Shown in pieces: positions 1-11,526 of a stretch of 64,000 bases of DNA (its first letter is position 1; the number at the start of each line of letters is the position of its first letter). The notes under the pieces were generated by a model. That model ran no database searches, was not told the origin of the DNA, and was given only the letters and a program-made list of their open reading frames with translations. Location: contig NC_133032.1 in NCBI RefSeq assembly GCF_048771995.1, positions 19,731,001-19,795,000 on the forward strand, given 5' to 3'. The DNA comes from Taeniopygia guttata (Eukaryota > Chordata > Aves > Passeriformes > Estrildidae). The translations under genes were made by a program, and so were the position numbers.

Positions 1-914
1 CGGTATCCCAACGTGCTTACATTAAATGAACCATGACTTCATCTGCGACTGCTTCTTTGCTTCTCAAAGTGCTGACCCCATGGCTATGAGATCTTGCCTA
101 TAGGAACTTTCAAGTTCTGTCCAACACACTTCTAAAAAGCCCGGACAACCTAACCATGCCATCCCGGAAGGCAAACACGCTGCCTGGAAACTGCATTCCT
201 GAATACAACTTTGACTCATCTTTCTTGCAAACACTGGGAGTTCACTGAAATAAACAAGCACGTTTAGGAGTGTGTATGCAGTTTTACAACTATGTATATG
301 CTTTCACAGTTTCTAGGAGAGAAATATCTATTTGGATACGTTCAAGCAGCATTCCCTTGCTTCTTAAACTTTTGTACATAATTTGTTTCACTTGATCAAA
401 TCCTGGAACCACACTTTCTCAGTGTGTCCCCGTGTGAACACCACAGAGCAACGACGTGGCAACAGAAGCCTCATCACAAAACTCAGGCACATCCCGCAAA
501 ACCATACTCTCCTCTCTGTGCCCTACTTGGCAGCTCCCGTACCTGCCAAAGAGTATAAGCCGGGAAAAGTTGATGCCGTAGAAACAAAATCAAATCCTCT
601 TACTGCTCTGCCTGGGGCTAAGAGGCCATAAAAACATGCTCTCTACCTTCTGTCCCTTCCGTATGACCCACCAAGAGGACAAGATTCTTGCCAGAGAGAG
701 CTGGTTCAGGTACAAGACACTCAAAGCGTTATGAAAAATTTCTTTTTCTTTTCAGTCAGCAAAGAAACTTCGAAGGGAACAGAGGTGCCCGACAGCACTG
801 CCTTTAAGCACTTTACTGCAATCCCGATTCAGGGTGACTCTGCCCCGCGCTGCCCCGGCCGCCTCTCCCCGCTGGCCGCGGGAGCCCAGCCCTGCCCCGC
901 CCTGCCCGTCCCAC
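1..914 (-). other. CERKL: CERKL intron 1, 5' part
   Basis: The consensus donor of exon 1 (CACAG|GTGGGA, read on the minus strand) sits at 915/914, so everything left of it within the window should be intron. No exon-like sequence with paired splice sites was seen. An AT-rich stretch occupies roughly 230-380 and composition is mixed elsewhere. Short open frames on both strands here match no protein I recognise. Confidence 0.75.
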
Positions 915-1137
915 CTGTGGGGCTCTCGGGCAGGATGGGGCTCCAGCGGAGCCGCCGGGTGCTCAGAACCACGTCGCAGCTCCTCTTGCCGATCTCGAAG
1001 ATGCCCCTGAGGAGCGGCTCGTCCCCCTCCCGGGCCGGCGGGGCCGCGGCCAGCGGGGCCACCCTCCGCCGCCGCTCCTGAGGCGCGGCGCGGGCGCGGC
1101 GCTGCGGGCGGGGGAGCGGGGCGGCGGCGCCCGGCAT
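915..1137 (-). CDS. CERKL: Ceramide kinase-like protein, coding exon 1 (partial gene)
   Basis: This is the first coding exon of CERKL, a ceramide-kinase-family protein without established ceramide kinase activity. It is linked to photoreceptor survival and to the human retinal dystrophy RP26. The exon starts at the ATG at 1137-1135 and encodes 74 codons plus one base. A basic, Arg/Pro/Ala-rich leader is followed by the diagnostic block [15 protein letters not shown] and LRWSPI (about residues 43-69), which matches the human exon 1 block [18 protein letters not shown]...LRWRPIQPE as I remember it. The exon ends at a phase-1 donor (ACAG|GTGGGA, junction 915/914), the same place the human protein continues into GDSKYD. 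The diacylglycerol-kinase-like catalytic domain lies in later exons beyond the left edge. The reading frame stays open upstream to 1476, so an N-terminal extension cannot be excluded. Confidence 0.9.
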
Positions 1138-1480
1138 GGCGGCAGCAGCAGCAGCAGCCCCGCTCCGCTCCGGCACCTCCGCTCCGGCACCTCCGCTCCG
1201 GCACCCCCGCTCCGCCCCGGCACCTCCGCTCCGGCACCCCCGCTCCGCCCCGGCCCCGCCGCAGCGCCCGCGGCCCGCCGGGCCGAGCCGCGCCCGCCCC
1301 GCCCCGCAGGCGGGGCCGCACCGTCCGGGGGCCGGCGGGAGGGCGCCCGGCCCGGGCCCTCGGCCGGCAGCGGCGGGACGGCGGGGCTCGGCTGCCGGGA
1401 GCGGCAGAGCGCAGGGCGGCACCGGCCCCACCCGCGTCAGGTGCGCTGCCCGCGGGGAACAGCGGCCCGAAGGCACTCGG
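1138..1480 (-). promoter_or_regulatory. CERKL: CERKL CpG-island promoter and 5' UTR
   Basis: A dense run of CpG and GC-box-like CCCCGCCC sequence directly precedes the CERKL start codon on the minus strand and continues into the exon (island about 830-1480). No TATA box is visible, which fits a housekeeping-type CpG promoter with dispersed starts. A (CAG)5 run at 1143-1157 (CTG on the mRNA strand) lies a few bases upstream of the ATG. The exact transcription start cannot be read from sequence. Confidence 0.65.
1163..1262. repeat. GC-rich minisatellite in the CERKL promoter
   Basis: Three adjacent 15-bp units built on GCTCCGGCACCTCC pass into longer units that alternate CTCCGGCACC with CCCGCTCCGCCCC. 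The array covers about 100 bp, is imperfect, and lies wholly within the CERKL promoter/5' UTR. Its period keeps several frames open and explains the spurious long frames on both strands here. Confidence 0.8.
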
Positions 1481-2469
1481 GCATCTCAGCGCTGTTCTCT
1501 CCTCAGTTACTTCTCCGAGGAAGGAACGCTCCCACTACAGAAATTAATTTTCCTTGTCAGAGTCACACGTCTTCCACTTTTCTGTTATCATTAACAGTAT
1601 TGCTATTACTTAGTTTCAGAAAACTACGACATGAAGTTCTAATAGCCCTTCCATACTAAAAAGGCTGAGTCTTTAACAAGTTGTGACTCTGACATACCCT
1701 TAATGTAAAAACCATGTTGGCATTCCTGCTGCAAAACATTATTGCCATAAACCCGGGTGGAGGCATCACTCAGCTGTACCCTTCATTCATAAGAATGCAA
1801 AACATTGCATTCGAGCAAAACAGTGACTTGGAGTCTGATACTGACTCGTACTAGAACAGATCTGCTATCAAGTGGGCCGGTGCAGAAGGAATACCCAGAA
1901 AGGTTGCACAGTCATCCCTCATCCTCAAAGCTTGAATGCAGAGGAGGAAGACCACTTTTCTCTTGCTCTATAAATTATAGACTTTACTGCTTGGAAGTAT
2001 GACAGCTTTACTCACAGCTGCTGTAAGATTCACTGATGACAATCACATTAGAGTGCAGGGGCAGCTCCCATTCATAACACTCTTCTGAGCCTGTAAGGGC
2101 TAAACTTGTACATTTATAAAGTTTTCTAAGGTTATGGTGGCTTGCTAGGGTGTGAAAAGGATATTCTTAAACAAGAAATTCACTAATTCTATCTTTAATG
2201 TTTGTAACAATACAAATGTAATTGTCCTTCTGAGAAATAAAGCAATACATTGAAAACATTGCCCTTTGCTGATGGATACAAGATATGGTTTAAGCCGCAT
2301 GTTAGAGTATCCTGTGATGTTTAGCCTTGTAGAAGCGAAATGTTGGTTGCAGTCAAACCAGCCAAGAGCTCATGAGATGATGCATGTTCTCAAGGCTTTT
2401 GCCTTCTTTCATAATTCCATAAAAACAGTACCAAGCTGCTTATTATGTAGCTGAGAAGACAGGTTTAAG

Positions 2470-2800
2470 ATACATTTTAAAAGTCATCATGGTACAACTT
2501 TTTGATGCTTATTTCCATCAATTACTTTGCCATGTTTAAAGTATATTTGAAATATTTGTTAAATATGCAATCCATTTTCAATTTGCATCAAGCCATTAAT
2601 ACAGCTTTTACTGAAATGCAGCCATCACCAATTTGCCTTTCTGAATCACATGACCACATAAGGTTTATGTTTGCTTAAAGCTTTTAGTAATTATATCAAT
2701 TTTTGTTTTGTCCCCTAGGTCTTCTTTGTTGGCATATAAATATCTCAACTGTAAAGTAATCAGATAGAATAAGGTATAAATAATTGAAATTATGTGTGGA
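2470..2800. promoter_or_regulatory. Candidate conserved non-coding element
   Basis: An AT-rich stretch without simple repeats has densely packed homeodomain-like and POU-like words (ATTTGCAT-type, TTAAT, TAATTA-type) and few CpGs. This texture is common in vertebrate developmental enhancers. It lies between CERKL and NEUROD1. The call rests on composition and motif density only. Confidence 0.25.
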
Positions 2801-3779
2801 GTGTAGAACTTTTGTGCAAAATATCTTTAAGCAAAAAAAAAAAAAACCTAGTGATGAGGCAGGAAAAGCTGTGAGCCAAACAAGCTTGCCTTAACATTTA
2901 TCATTCTGATACAGCAGTAGATGAACCAGCTCATCTGTTACTGTTATTTGGTGTTAGTGATCTTTATGTGTTTGCCCTGATGGCATTCAAGAGGAAAGCT
3001 AAATCATTAACTGGAAGATAAAGCATAATATGAAGCTAGAGTAAAATCTCTTTTGAGGCTGTATGCCCTGTATAATTCCCTGCAGTCATTTGTATTTGCT
3101 TCTGGGACAATTTATTAGCCTATACCATTTAGTGTATGTTATATATTATGACCAGATAATTTCTTCTAAGACAGAGGAAAGGGTAAACTGATAACTGGCT
3201 TAGAACCCTAAAATAATAGTGTTCTCAGTACTACCAGTGGGAAACTACTGCAGTTCCTAGGAGACTTGTAATATCCTTCAACTGATGTAATTACAACTTC
3301 TAACACCTTCTTATAGGCATTACTTGAAACGTCTATTAAAACAGTAACAGTTAAGGTACTACATATATTAGATAAAAACATAAAATAGTAAGAGAACTCT
3401 ACATAGTGATAAAAACAATAAAATTCTGTTCATTGTGTTTTTGCTGATGTTCACAAATCCTCAATGCCCACAATTCTTTGTAAATCTGAGGCAGACACTT
3501 TTTTCCTGGAGGGGAAGGTTCCAAACAAGTCTATTCTAACAGACTTTTATTTTTAGTTATCACAAATTTCAGAATTGCATACTGAATTTGGAAATGCATG
3601 GAATAGTCCAGCAATATAATTTTAGCAATTTTTCTAGGCTATGTCTGGAACTCTCACACATAAAATCCCCTTTAACTTTCTTGTAAGAAATGGTTGTGTG
3701 CATGATCTAATGTAGTATCTTCTGTGATGTTCTCGTATCAGAGAGAGAAGATGCAAGACAATCAGTAGGAATTGTATAG

Positions 3780-4700
3780 TAGACATTCAAGCAGCACGGA
3801 GCACTGAGCCTACATGCAGAGCAAGGAAGTCTGGGGAGGGTGTTAGAATCCATCAAAGACCTAAATCATCAGCCAAGTTTATAATGATGAGGCAGGTCTG
3901 GATCAGCAGGGTCCAGAGCCAGATCAGGACCTTGGCTGAGCTGCAGACCAGCATCACACAGCATCTGTAATTGAAAAGGTTGTAGTCCCAGGCTGAACTT
4001 GAATAGAGCTCCAAGCTCATGTGTAAGGTCGGTGAGGGGGTTACAGGTGGGGATACTCAAGGTTTTTAAGGCTCAGTAGTGACCTCATGGGCCTTGCAGC
4101 CAGAAGCACAAGGGGAGAAATTCTAAGGAACAGTAGGAGCAGGCTGCTTCATAAAGGAAATGGGGTTTAGAGTGATTACAAGTCAGGTAGGATCCCATGT
4201 ACCTGACCAAGGCAAACAGAACTGTGTGTAGCTAAGTTCCACAAGAGCCCAGATAGCCAGACAAACCCCTTGTATCGAGGTAGGTCCAGCATCAAGCTGA
4301 AAAGCAGAGTCATTAGGTCAGGTCAGGTGACAGCAGCCATTGTTAGTGCTAGCCCAGCAGCCACCAGGGAAACTTGTGTTATCAAGGCAGGTCCAAAGTC
4401 AGACAAGAATATCAAGTTTGTGGCTCAGGACCTGGATATGGCACAGACGTGGCTGCAATAAGATGAAGGCAGACGCCATGCTGCCTCTTCTAAATCACAG
4501 ATCTTGCATGAGGGAGGCGACATCTCCCTCATGGTTTCTTAGAGTTTGTTCTCAGTTTTTGTTGACAAAACCAGGGGAGGTTTTGTCCCAGGTCAGAGTG
4601 CTGGCCTTGAGCACAACCAGATGGCCTAGGAGAGGGAAGCATCCTCTGGACTAGGTGGTTGTAGGAAAGAAGCAGAGGAGCTAAGCTCTCCTAAATTAAC
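3780..4700. repeat. Unclassified repeat-like block
   Basis: A 0.9-kb block is clearly richer in G and C than its surroundings. It carries recurrent AGGTC/AGGCAGGTCC words (around 3892, 4280, 4318 and 4385), a degenerate internal repetition unlike unique AT-rich intergenic DNA. It could be a diverged interspersed repeat or an old minisatellite. No terminal repeats or coding domain were recognised. Confidence 0.3.
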
Positions 4701-7700
4701 AATGTCTCTTTCTGGGAATCATCCCTTGCTCTCTAGATGCTAAGAAGCAGTGAGAGCCTCAGAACTCTTTTCCAGAAGAACCTTGTGAAGTAAAGAAAGA
4801 AGTAGGACAACCTGTGACAGAAATAATGACTGAGGGAAGCATAACTAGTGTTAACTGAAGAACAGCAAGCAGGTAAAGCTTGGTATTGTAAAATATGTCC
4901 TCCCACCTCAAAAAAAGTGTCTGTAAAAATGCAATGAGGTATTTAGGCCAGTTTTGGATTCATAAGAAATGTGATGTTCAAGTTAAGGAACAGGAATTTA
5001 GACAAAAAGTGATGAGGGGACACTCGGGAAAATATCTTATCCTCATTCCAGAGCTTTTGACTGAATATTTCTGGTAGTTGACTTGTTTTCTGTAGCTAAT
5101 GGAGACTTCCTTCTGGAGCAACTTGAATTTTGAAGTTGGCAGCATACCCTTGGCTTGTATGTTTTTCTGGCTACAGTATGTGTTTATACAATGAGAGTTT
5201 AGTGTATTGTCAGTTATACTTCAGCTGTTCATTCACAGATATGAGCTCTCCTATGTATGCTGCTTTCTTACATTTCTACTTTAGAAAATAATCTTTTGTA
5301 CCTCTTAATATTAATTCAGCTCTGAATTGGTTTACCATGAACTGACGTTAAGCAGAACACCAAATTTTTTGCATGATAAGCAAAGCCATAAATTATTCCA
5401 AAGGAAAATGGTATAAATGGTCTGCAGAAGAGAACATTACTATTGCTAAACATCTTCAAATTTTCAAAAGAAGGAAAGCCTTAAAGAACAGAGAAAGATA
5501 AGTAGGTAAGGAAATGGACAAACCTTTGCAAAGAGAACAAAGACAAGTGAAATTATTATGCAGGTATAAGAAGCCGCAGAAATGCAGCCTGAAGTTGCAG
5601 CCATTCCTGATATTCCCTGATATAATCAACTTAAATTCTTCTTAATCAGAACAATAGAGGAAAATCTGGTAATAGGAAGAATATGAAATGAGAATGTATT
5701 GATCAGATTATATTGTCTTTTCTTTGCATTAAAGTTGGTGTGCTATCTTTTTAAGGTAATTTTTTTCCCTCTGAATCTTATTTTCTACTGCTTTCTATTG
5801 TCACAGTGTTGGTAAACATGTAAATATTAGTTGCTTTTATTTCATGCAAAATGCAGTTAAGTCTATGCTGCAAACTACTACAAGCTAGAAAACTGAAAAC
5901 TAGGGCTGATATTCTATGTTTTACATACCCTGTAGGCAACCTAAATACTTAAGAGAATGCTTTGAGAGCATTGTCAGTTTTAATTTTGTATTGCATAGCC
6001 TCTGACAGTTTGTTAAACACATATATGAATTATTTAAAAAACACTTAAGTAGATATTATTGTATTTGTAGATCTTCAGCTCACTATTGCAGTATGTATTT
6101 ATGTACTATGTTTTTCAAGGATTTATTATAATACGGGATTTTCAGCTAAGGAAAGAATGTAGACCATTTATAATTTCTGAAATAATTACCATAGAACCCA
6201 TTTTGGTCAATAAAAACAAAGAGCAATTTCTGCATATTATCCCTGATACAGCACCAGGCAGAACTCCAAGTTTCATTTCTGTTCTCCCTCAATAGAAATG
6301 AGTGAGAAATGAGTGGGTTTTGGTTTTGGTTTTTTTTTTTTTTTTAATCTTAAAATACTTCTTATATATATAAAAGAGAATGAAATGTAACTCTGTAGTT
6401 TTTAAAACTATTTGAAAGGATGTTTCTCTGACCAGAAGTATTGTATTAAAAAAAAAAAATAAACTAATGTTTTTAATATGTCAAAAGCAATTGATAAGGT
6501 CACGGTGGATCTAGTTTTAATCAGTTACAATATTGAAATAATTGCAAGATTTCTTTACTGTTACGGAAGATAGAAAATAATTGTTTTATTTTCTATTTTA
6601 CTCAGTACTTAATTTAGAATTATTTCTATTAATCCTTATTTCCTCTGGAATTGCATGTTGCTTTTCCATGTTATTTTATTAAAATTCTGTAACAGTATCT
6701 TTTGGAGAAAGTGGCTCTCTGTTTTCTTCTGGTGAATTCAGGAATCTTGTTTTTTTCTGAATCTACTTCCCTTCGCCTAGAGACTCCTTCTGAGTGCACT
6801 GGACCAAGGTCAGATGTCGTTCAGGCACATTTTTCATTTGGGCTAGGTAAAACCGGAGGGTTTAGTCTCCCGGGCATCTTGTGGATGTATCCTGGATTTC
6901 CGTCATTTCAGACTCCTCAGCTGTGTGTGTCACAGCCGACAATGGGTCCACAACCTCCGCAGATCCTCTTCTGTTGTTCCAGAGCGCCAAGAAGGGAACA
7001 GCTGCAAGTCGTGCCTGTTTCTCATATACCATACCTGCAGATTTAACCTCAAGCATGCACTGGTAGCAGAGCAATTTCTGCTGTCAGAAGTACATCATAA
7101 AGAAGAAGAGAAAGGCCATTGGTCACAACCAGCCCTAGAAATAGAGTTTTAGGCCTGTGCTGGCTGACCCAATGTGTGTGTGGGTACAAATCAACCCTAG
7201 AGTTTTCTCTGCATGCGGAAGTTGGTTAATCCCACTATAGCCTTAGTTAATTAGTGAAATGTTCATAGGACAGGAACAGTGTGAGTAATTCTTTCCATTA
7301 AAAGAGACCTTGATAGATCTTCCTGTGGGAGTTATGAGCAGAAATTTCAACATTTGGCTTGATGTTAATAGTAGGAAAGAAATATCACGGAGACATCAGA
7401 CGCATCAGCAAAGCAGGGGAGGGGGGAAGGTCTCCAGTATTTTATAAGGGTGGTGGTAGGGGAAAAAACACCCAAAACTAATTGAAAACTCGCAAGTGAT
7501 TTGTAAAATAGAGCCTCTAGTTATAAAATGCCTAATTAATTTTCCTTATTAAATTGCTCATAACATTAAAATATTACTTTCTCTGAAGTATCACAGTAGC
7601 AAATACTGAGATAGCCTAGGTAGATCTTTTAAGTAGGTTGCATTGGCTGGAGGAGTTGAATTTTGTTATCAACAGTGGAAAAAGAAAAGGTAATCGAAAA

Positions 7701-8639
7701 GGTTTCTTGTGCTTTGGAAATGCCTTCCAAATATTCATTAAACATTTAAGCGACTAAATTTGCAGAATATGTTCCTGACATTGGCACTGGTTCTGTGGTA
7801 TTTCTCTCATCAGATGGAAGTACTGTGTGTTATGCAGAGTGCATTCATGCATAAACAATATCATTTTCATAAATTAAAACCTCCCCTGCAGAAGGAACAT
7901 CTGTGCCTGCCTTTGAATAAAAGATGGTGGCATGTGAGTTGCCCCTTGACTGACTAGAAGAATCCTTGTATTTAGGAAGAAGGCACATAACCAAAAGGCA
8001 AGCAAACCTGGGTCAGCTTTTTCAATTTTATCTGAAAAATCATCATTAATTTATCTCCCTCGTGTTTTCTGAGGCACACTTACCTGTATTGCCACTGATT
8101 GTGAAAGGTTAATAGGTGCTTGAAAAGTTGCATTTTGTGTTCTTTCATTTCAGATTCAGCAACAGTTTTCTAGTGTGGAGCTGCAGGCTCCGGCAAAATG
8201 CAGGGAGATGCTGCAAAATGCATCAGGCGGCATCACAATTAAATTTTAGCATGTTTTTAACGGGGAAGCCTGGCAGCAGGGGCTGCTGAACTGCTAGGAC
8301 AGGTTTGCATGCTTACACGTTGGATTTCCATAGCTACAAACACCTTTAAAATAGACGCCAGAAGCTTGATTTCTCCTGGGGGAAAGAAAATGCCCTCATC
8401 CACAGGAAAGCTTGCTTACTTTCTGCTGGATTTAGCTGAAATATTTATGAAATACCTCAGCTTTTGTGACAGACTTCATATAAAGTATTTCAGGTAACGT
8501 CTTAAATCTGTTTCTGATGGTCGGAGGCAAAGACCTGTTGATAATTGATCCTGGTCATTAGGGGAATTGCTCTCCCGCAGGTTGTGTCTCCGGGTTTCTT
8601 AAGCCTCAGAATAATCAGCGAAGATTAAAGGAATACATT

Positions 8640-8988
8640 TCCCGTCTGGGAAGAGGAGGGGACGATGAATCGATGGCGCGGGTTCAGGTCTGCCTTGCCC
8701 GGGGGAAAGCTCACCTGCTGCCGCCACGCCGGGGCCGAAGCGCCCGCTCCCGGTGTGCGGTCCCGACCGGGGCTGGATGCGGACAGCCCGGGGCTGAAGG
8801 CGGACAGCCCGGGACCGCAGGGCCGGGCTGAGCTGCCCGGGCGGGTACGGGAGCTGGCAGCCGCAGCTCCCAGGCGAACTGCGCTTCTGCCCCGTTCCCC
8901 TCATTCAACAAATCAGCATTGCAAATAGCCGGGCTCGCTGTAAACAAACGAACGCCCCCGCCGCCCCCCACCCCGTGTGCTTCTCAAG
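8640..8988. promoter_or_regulatory. Orphan CpG island with splice donors on both strands
   Basis: A compact CpG-dense island lies just past the NEUROD1 poly(A) site. It contains two copies of a GCGGACAGCCCGGG-type word at about 8777-8812. A textbook donor on the plus strand, CAAG|GTAAGT, spans the junction 8988/8989. A good donor on the minus strand, CAGCAG|GTGAGC, spans 8715/8714. A bidirectional non-coding promoter is the simplest reading: the plus transcript would run antisense through NEUROD1, and the minus transcript would run toward CERKL. Neither hypothetical first exon has a recognisable protein. Confidence 0.5.
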
Positions 8989-9004
8989 GTAAGTAAAGAA
9001 TCCG

Positions 9005-10425
9005 TGTCCATTTTTTAGTCCAATTTTATTCTACAAATAATAAGTGTTGCACCTTTCATGAGCTATCCGAATAAAACAATAATCCCATAGGAATTACTTA
9101 CACTAAGAAAAAAAAAATCACATTTAAGGAAAAATGCAACATTCGACCAAATGTTCAATACTATGTTGTTGCCAAAGGATGGATATTTTTTTCTAAAATC
9201 CCAGTGTGCATTACACCATAATATACAGGATTACAAACAAAATTACAGTACAGATTGATTCCAGTTGAACCAGCGTTACATTTCAAACAGCACTTATTCT
9301 GGACTGCATTGTACATGCAATAGCTATTGTTCTAATTACGGATTAAATGGTTTGAATTTGTTTCAAGCTACCGTACTAATCGACTACAATAGGTATATAG
9401 CCCGACTTTAACAACCTGATTAGATTTCGGTTCAGATTTATAAAATGCGCATATGACAACCACGGATTGTGTGAACATGTATAAAATCATGCATTTATAG
9501 CGCCTGGAAACATTAACATCTTCAAGTTATCTTAAAAAAAAAAAAAAAAAGAAAAGAAAAACCAAAACAAACAAATCCAATAAACCAAAAAGCCGGAATG
9601 CCAAGGGGTTCAAAGACTAAAAGAAACAGTGCAAATTGTATGTGATAGTCAAGCAGCTTTCGATTTAAAAAGGGTGTTGGCATTTGCTTATAATCTTTAT
9701 ATACAAGTTTGTGCAAGTAATGTGTTGAAATGATATGTTTTAATAGAAAATAAGTCTATCGTTCTTATATCTTCTCAAGACCTAGGGGATCTGGTTCTTA
9801 TTGTACGGGGTAAAGGAAAAAGAAATAAAGAAAATAGAAAAAAAAAATGGGAAAAGAAGAGACTTGGATGGGAAAGAAATTGTCCGGATTGTGCATTGTT
9901 TTTTCTTCTTTATCTATTTGAAAAGGAAAGAAGTGCTAAGGCAACATAACTTCTCTAAGCACTTTTCTGCTGGTTTAAATTAGTTAAATCATTTTGTATA
10001 AATTAGATATAATTCTACCTTTCCAATATGTATAAAAATTGATGAAGCTGCATGGTTTAAAATAGGAAATTCACGTTATAAAAAGTCATTAAAAATTCTG
10101 TACAAAATCACAACAAAATAATTCAGCATGGGAAAGGTAACAAGTAGTAAAACGTTGGTTGAAAAATATAGATTTCATATATATTTTGTAATTGGCCCAT
10201 CGCTAGTTTAAAAATTGCATAGATCCTAATTATTGCTTGTGATTTTGTTATCCCGATCAGGTAATTGACGCGATCCCAATGCCCCTACCCCAATTTACAG
10301 CGTCGCAAAGACAGCGGGCGAGCGGGGCCGCGGCGGCGGCGGGACCCGCCGGGCCGCCCGCTGGGAACAAGGCGGTGGCGGGCGGCGGGGCGCGGCTCCC
10401 CCGGCCCTCGCTGCGGCGGGGAGGC
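9005..10425 (-). other. NEUROD1: NEUROD1 3' untranslated region
   Basis: After the TGA at 10428-10426 a short GC-rich stretch gives way to about 1.3 kb of AT-rich, U-rich mRNA sequence ending near the AATAAA at 9030-9025. The length is close to the mammalian NEUROD1 3' UTR. Stretches at about 9900-10250 (minus strand) closely resemble the human 3' UTR as I remember it, which suggests strong constraint. An A-rich tract on the plus strand at about 9533-9551 is a poly(U) stretch in the mRNA. The cleavage position is an estimate, 10-25 nt past the signal. Confidence 0.8.
9025..9030 (-). terminator. NEUROD1: NEUROD1 polyadenylation signal
   Basis: Canonical AATAAA on the minus strand, in the context GTAGAATAAAATTGG, about 1.4 kb past the stop codon. 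A second minus-strand TTATTC/TTTATT-rich context lies 40 nt upstream. Cleavage is expected at about 9000-9015. Confidence 0.75.
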
Positions 10426-11281
10426 TCAGTCGTGGAAGATGGCGTTGAGCTGGGCGCTGAGGACGCGCTCGTGGTGCGGGTGGCCCTCGTAGGGCGCCAG
10501 CCCGTCCACCGGGATCTCGCAGCGGGAGGCGGCGGGCGGGAAGATGGCGGCGTGGGCGGGCGCGGCGGCCAGCGCGGCGGCGGCGGCGGGGTAGTGCATG
10601 GAGAAGGCGTAGCTCTTGTCGAAGTCGGCGGCCGGCTCGTGCTTGAAGGAGAAGTTGCCGTTCACGCTGAGGGGCGGGCTGAGCGGCCCGTCGAAGGCGG
10701 GGCTGGCGCCCTCCGCCAGCCCGCTCTCGAAGAAGGGCTCCAGCGCGGCGCCGTAGGCGTGCGGCGGCTTGAGGTGGAAGAGGTGGGAGCTGTCCATGGT
10801 GCCGTAGGGCGGGCTGGGCAAGCCCGGCGACTGGTAGGGGTAGGGATGCGCCGGGAAGGGCGCGCCCGCCGCCGCCGCCGCCGCCGCCACGTGCGGCGGC
10901 ACCTCCTGGCTCTGCTCGGGGAGGAAAGTCCGCGGGTTGAGCTGCAGGCAGCCGGCCACCAAGTTGGTGGTGGGCTGCGACAGGCCCTTGCAGAGGGTCT
11001 GCACGAAGGACACCAGGTCCGGGCTCTTGCCCGAGCGGAGGATCTCGGAAAGTGCCCAGATGTAGTTCTTGGCCAGGCGCAGGGTCTCGATCTTGGAGAG
11101 CTTCTGCGTCTTGGAGTAGCAGGGCACCACCTTGCGCAGGTTGTCCAGGGCCGCGTTCAGCCCGTGCATGCGGTTGCGCTCCCGGGCGTTGGCCTTCATG
11201 CGCCGCAGCTTGAACCGCTCCATGCGCGCCTTGGTCATCTTCTTCTTCTTGGGGCCCCGCCTCTTGGGCTTCTGGTCGTCG

Positions 11282-11313
<32 letters not shown>

Positions 11314-11517
11314 GTCCAAGTCGTCTTCCTCGTCCTCTTCCTCTCCGTTCCGCAGGGAGTCCTCCTCGGCCTCAGCGTGCAGACCCTCCAGGTCCTCCTC
11401 TTTCTTGTCCACCTCGTGCTCCTCGTCCTGGGAGCTGAGGCACTCGTCCGTCCAGCTCGGGGGGCCCTGCGGCTGGGGCTCGCCCATCAGCCCGCTCTCG
11501 CTGTACGACTTGGTCAT
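10426..11517 (-). CDS. NEUROD1: Neurogenic differentiation factor 1, bHLH transcription factor
   Basis: A complete single-exon coding sequence of 363 codons; the human protein has 356. NEUROD1 pairs with E-proteins, binds CANNTG E-boxes in the nucleus, and drives neuronal, retinal, inner-ear, pancreatic-islet and enteroendocrine differentiation, including insulin transcription. In order: the conserved start [10 protein letters not shown]; an acidic segment (about 31-81, with ten consecutive Glu); a nuclear localisation signal [11 protein letters not shown] (83-93); the bHLH (about 101-155) with basic-region [12 protein letters not shown] and helix-2 [18 protein letters not shown]; the NeuroD-family domain (about 160-290) with [12 protein letters not shown]; the proline-directed site GPLSPPLS (277-284); and the conserved end [10 protein letters not shown]. 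The start is the ATG at 11517-11515, 9 nt after the exon 2 acceptor. An in-frame upstream ATG lies across the acceptor and is removed by splicing. Alanine runs at 211-217 and 311-319 are longer than in human. The CDS is GC-rich. Confidence 0.97.
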
Positions 11518-11526
11518 GGTGAGCCT

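Larger units (their letters stand above)
1481..8600. other. Intergenic DNA between CERKL and NEUROD1
   Basis: AT-rich sequence with no recognisable exon. It holds a poly(A) run at about 2836-2848, a poly(T) run near 6331-6346, a candidate conserved element at 2470-2800 and a GC-richer repeat-like block at 3780-4700. Another GC-richer patch lies at about 6760-7050. Open frames of 60-116 codons occur on both strands without splice, composition or family support. Confidence 0.7.
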
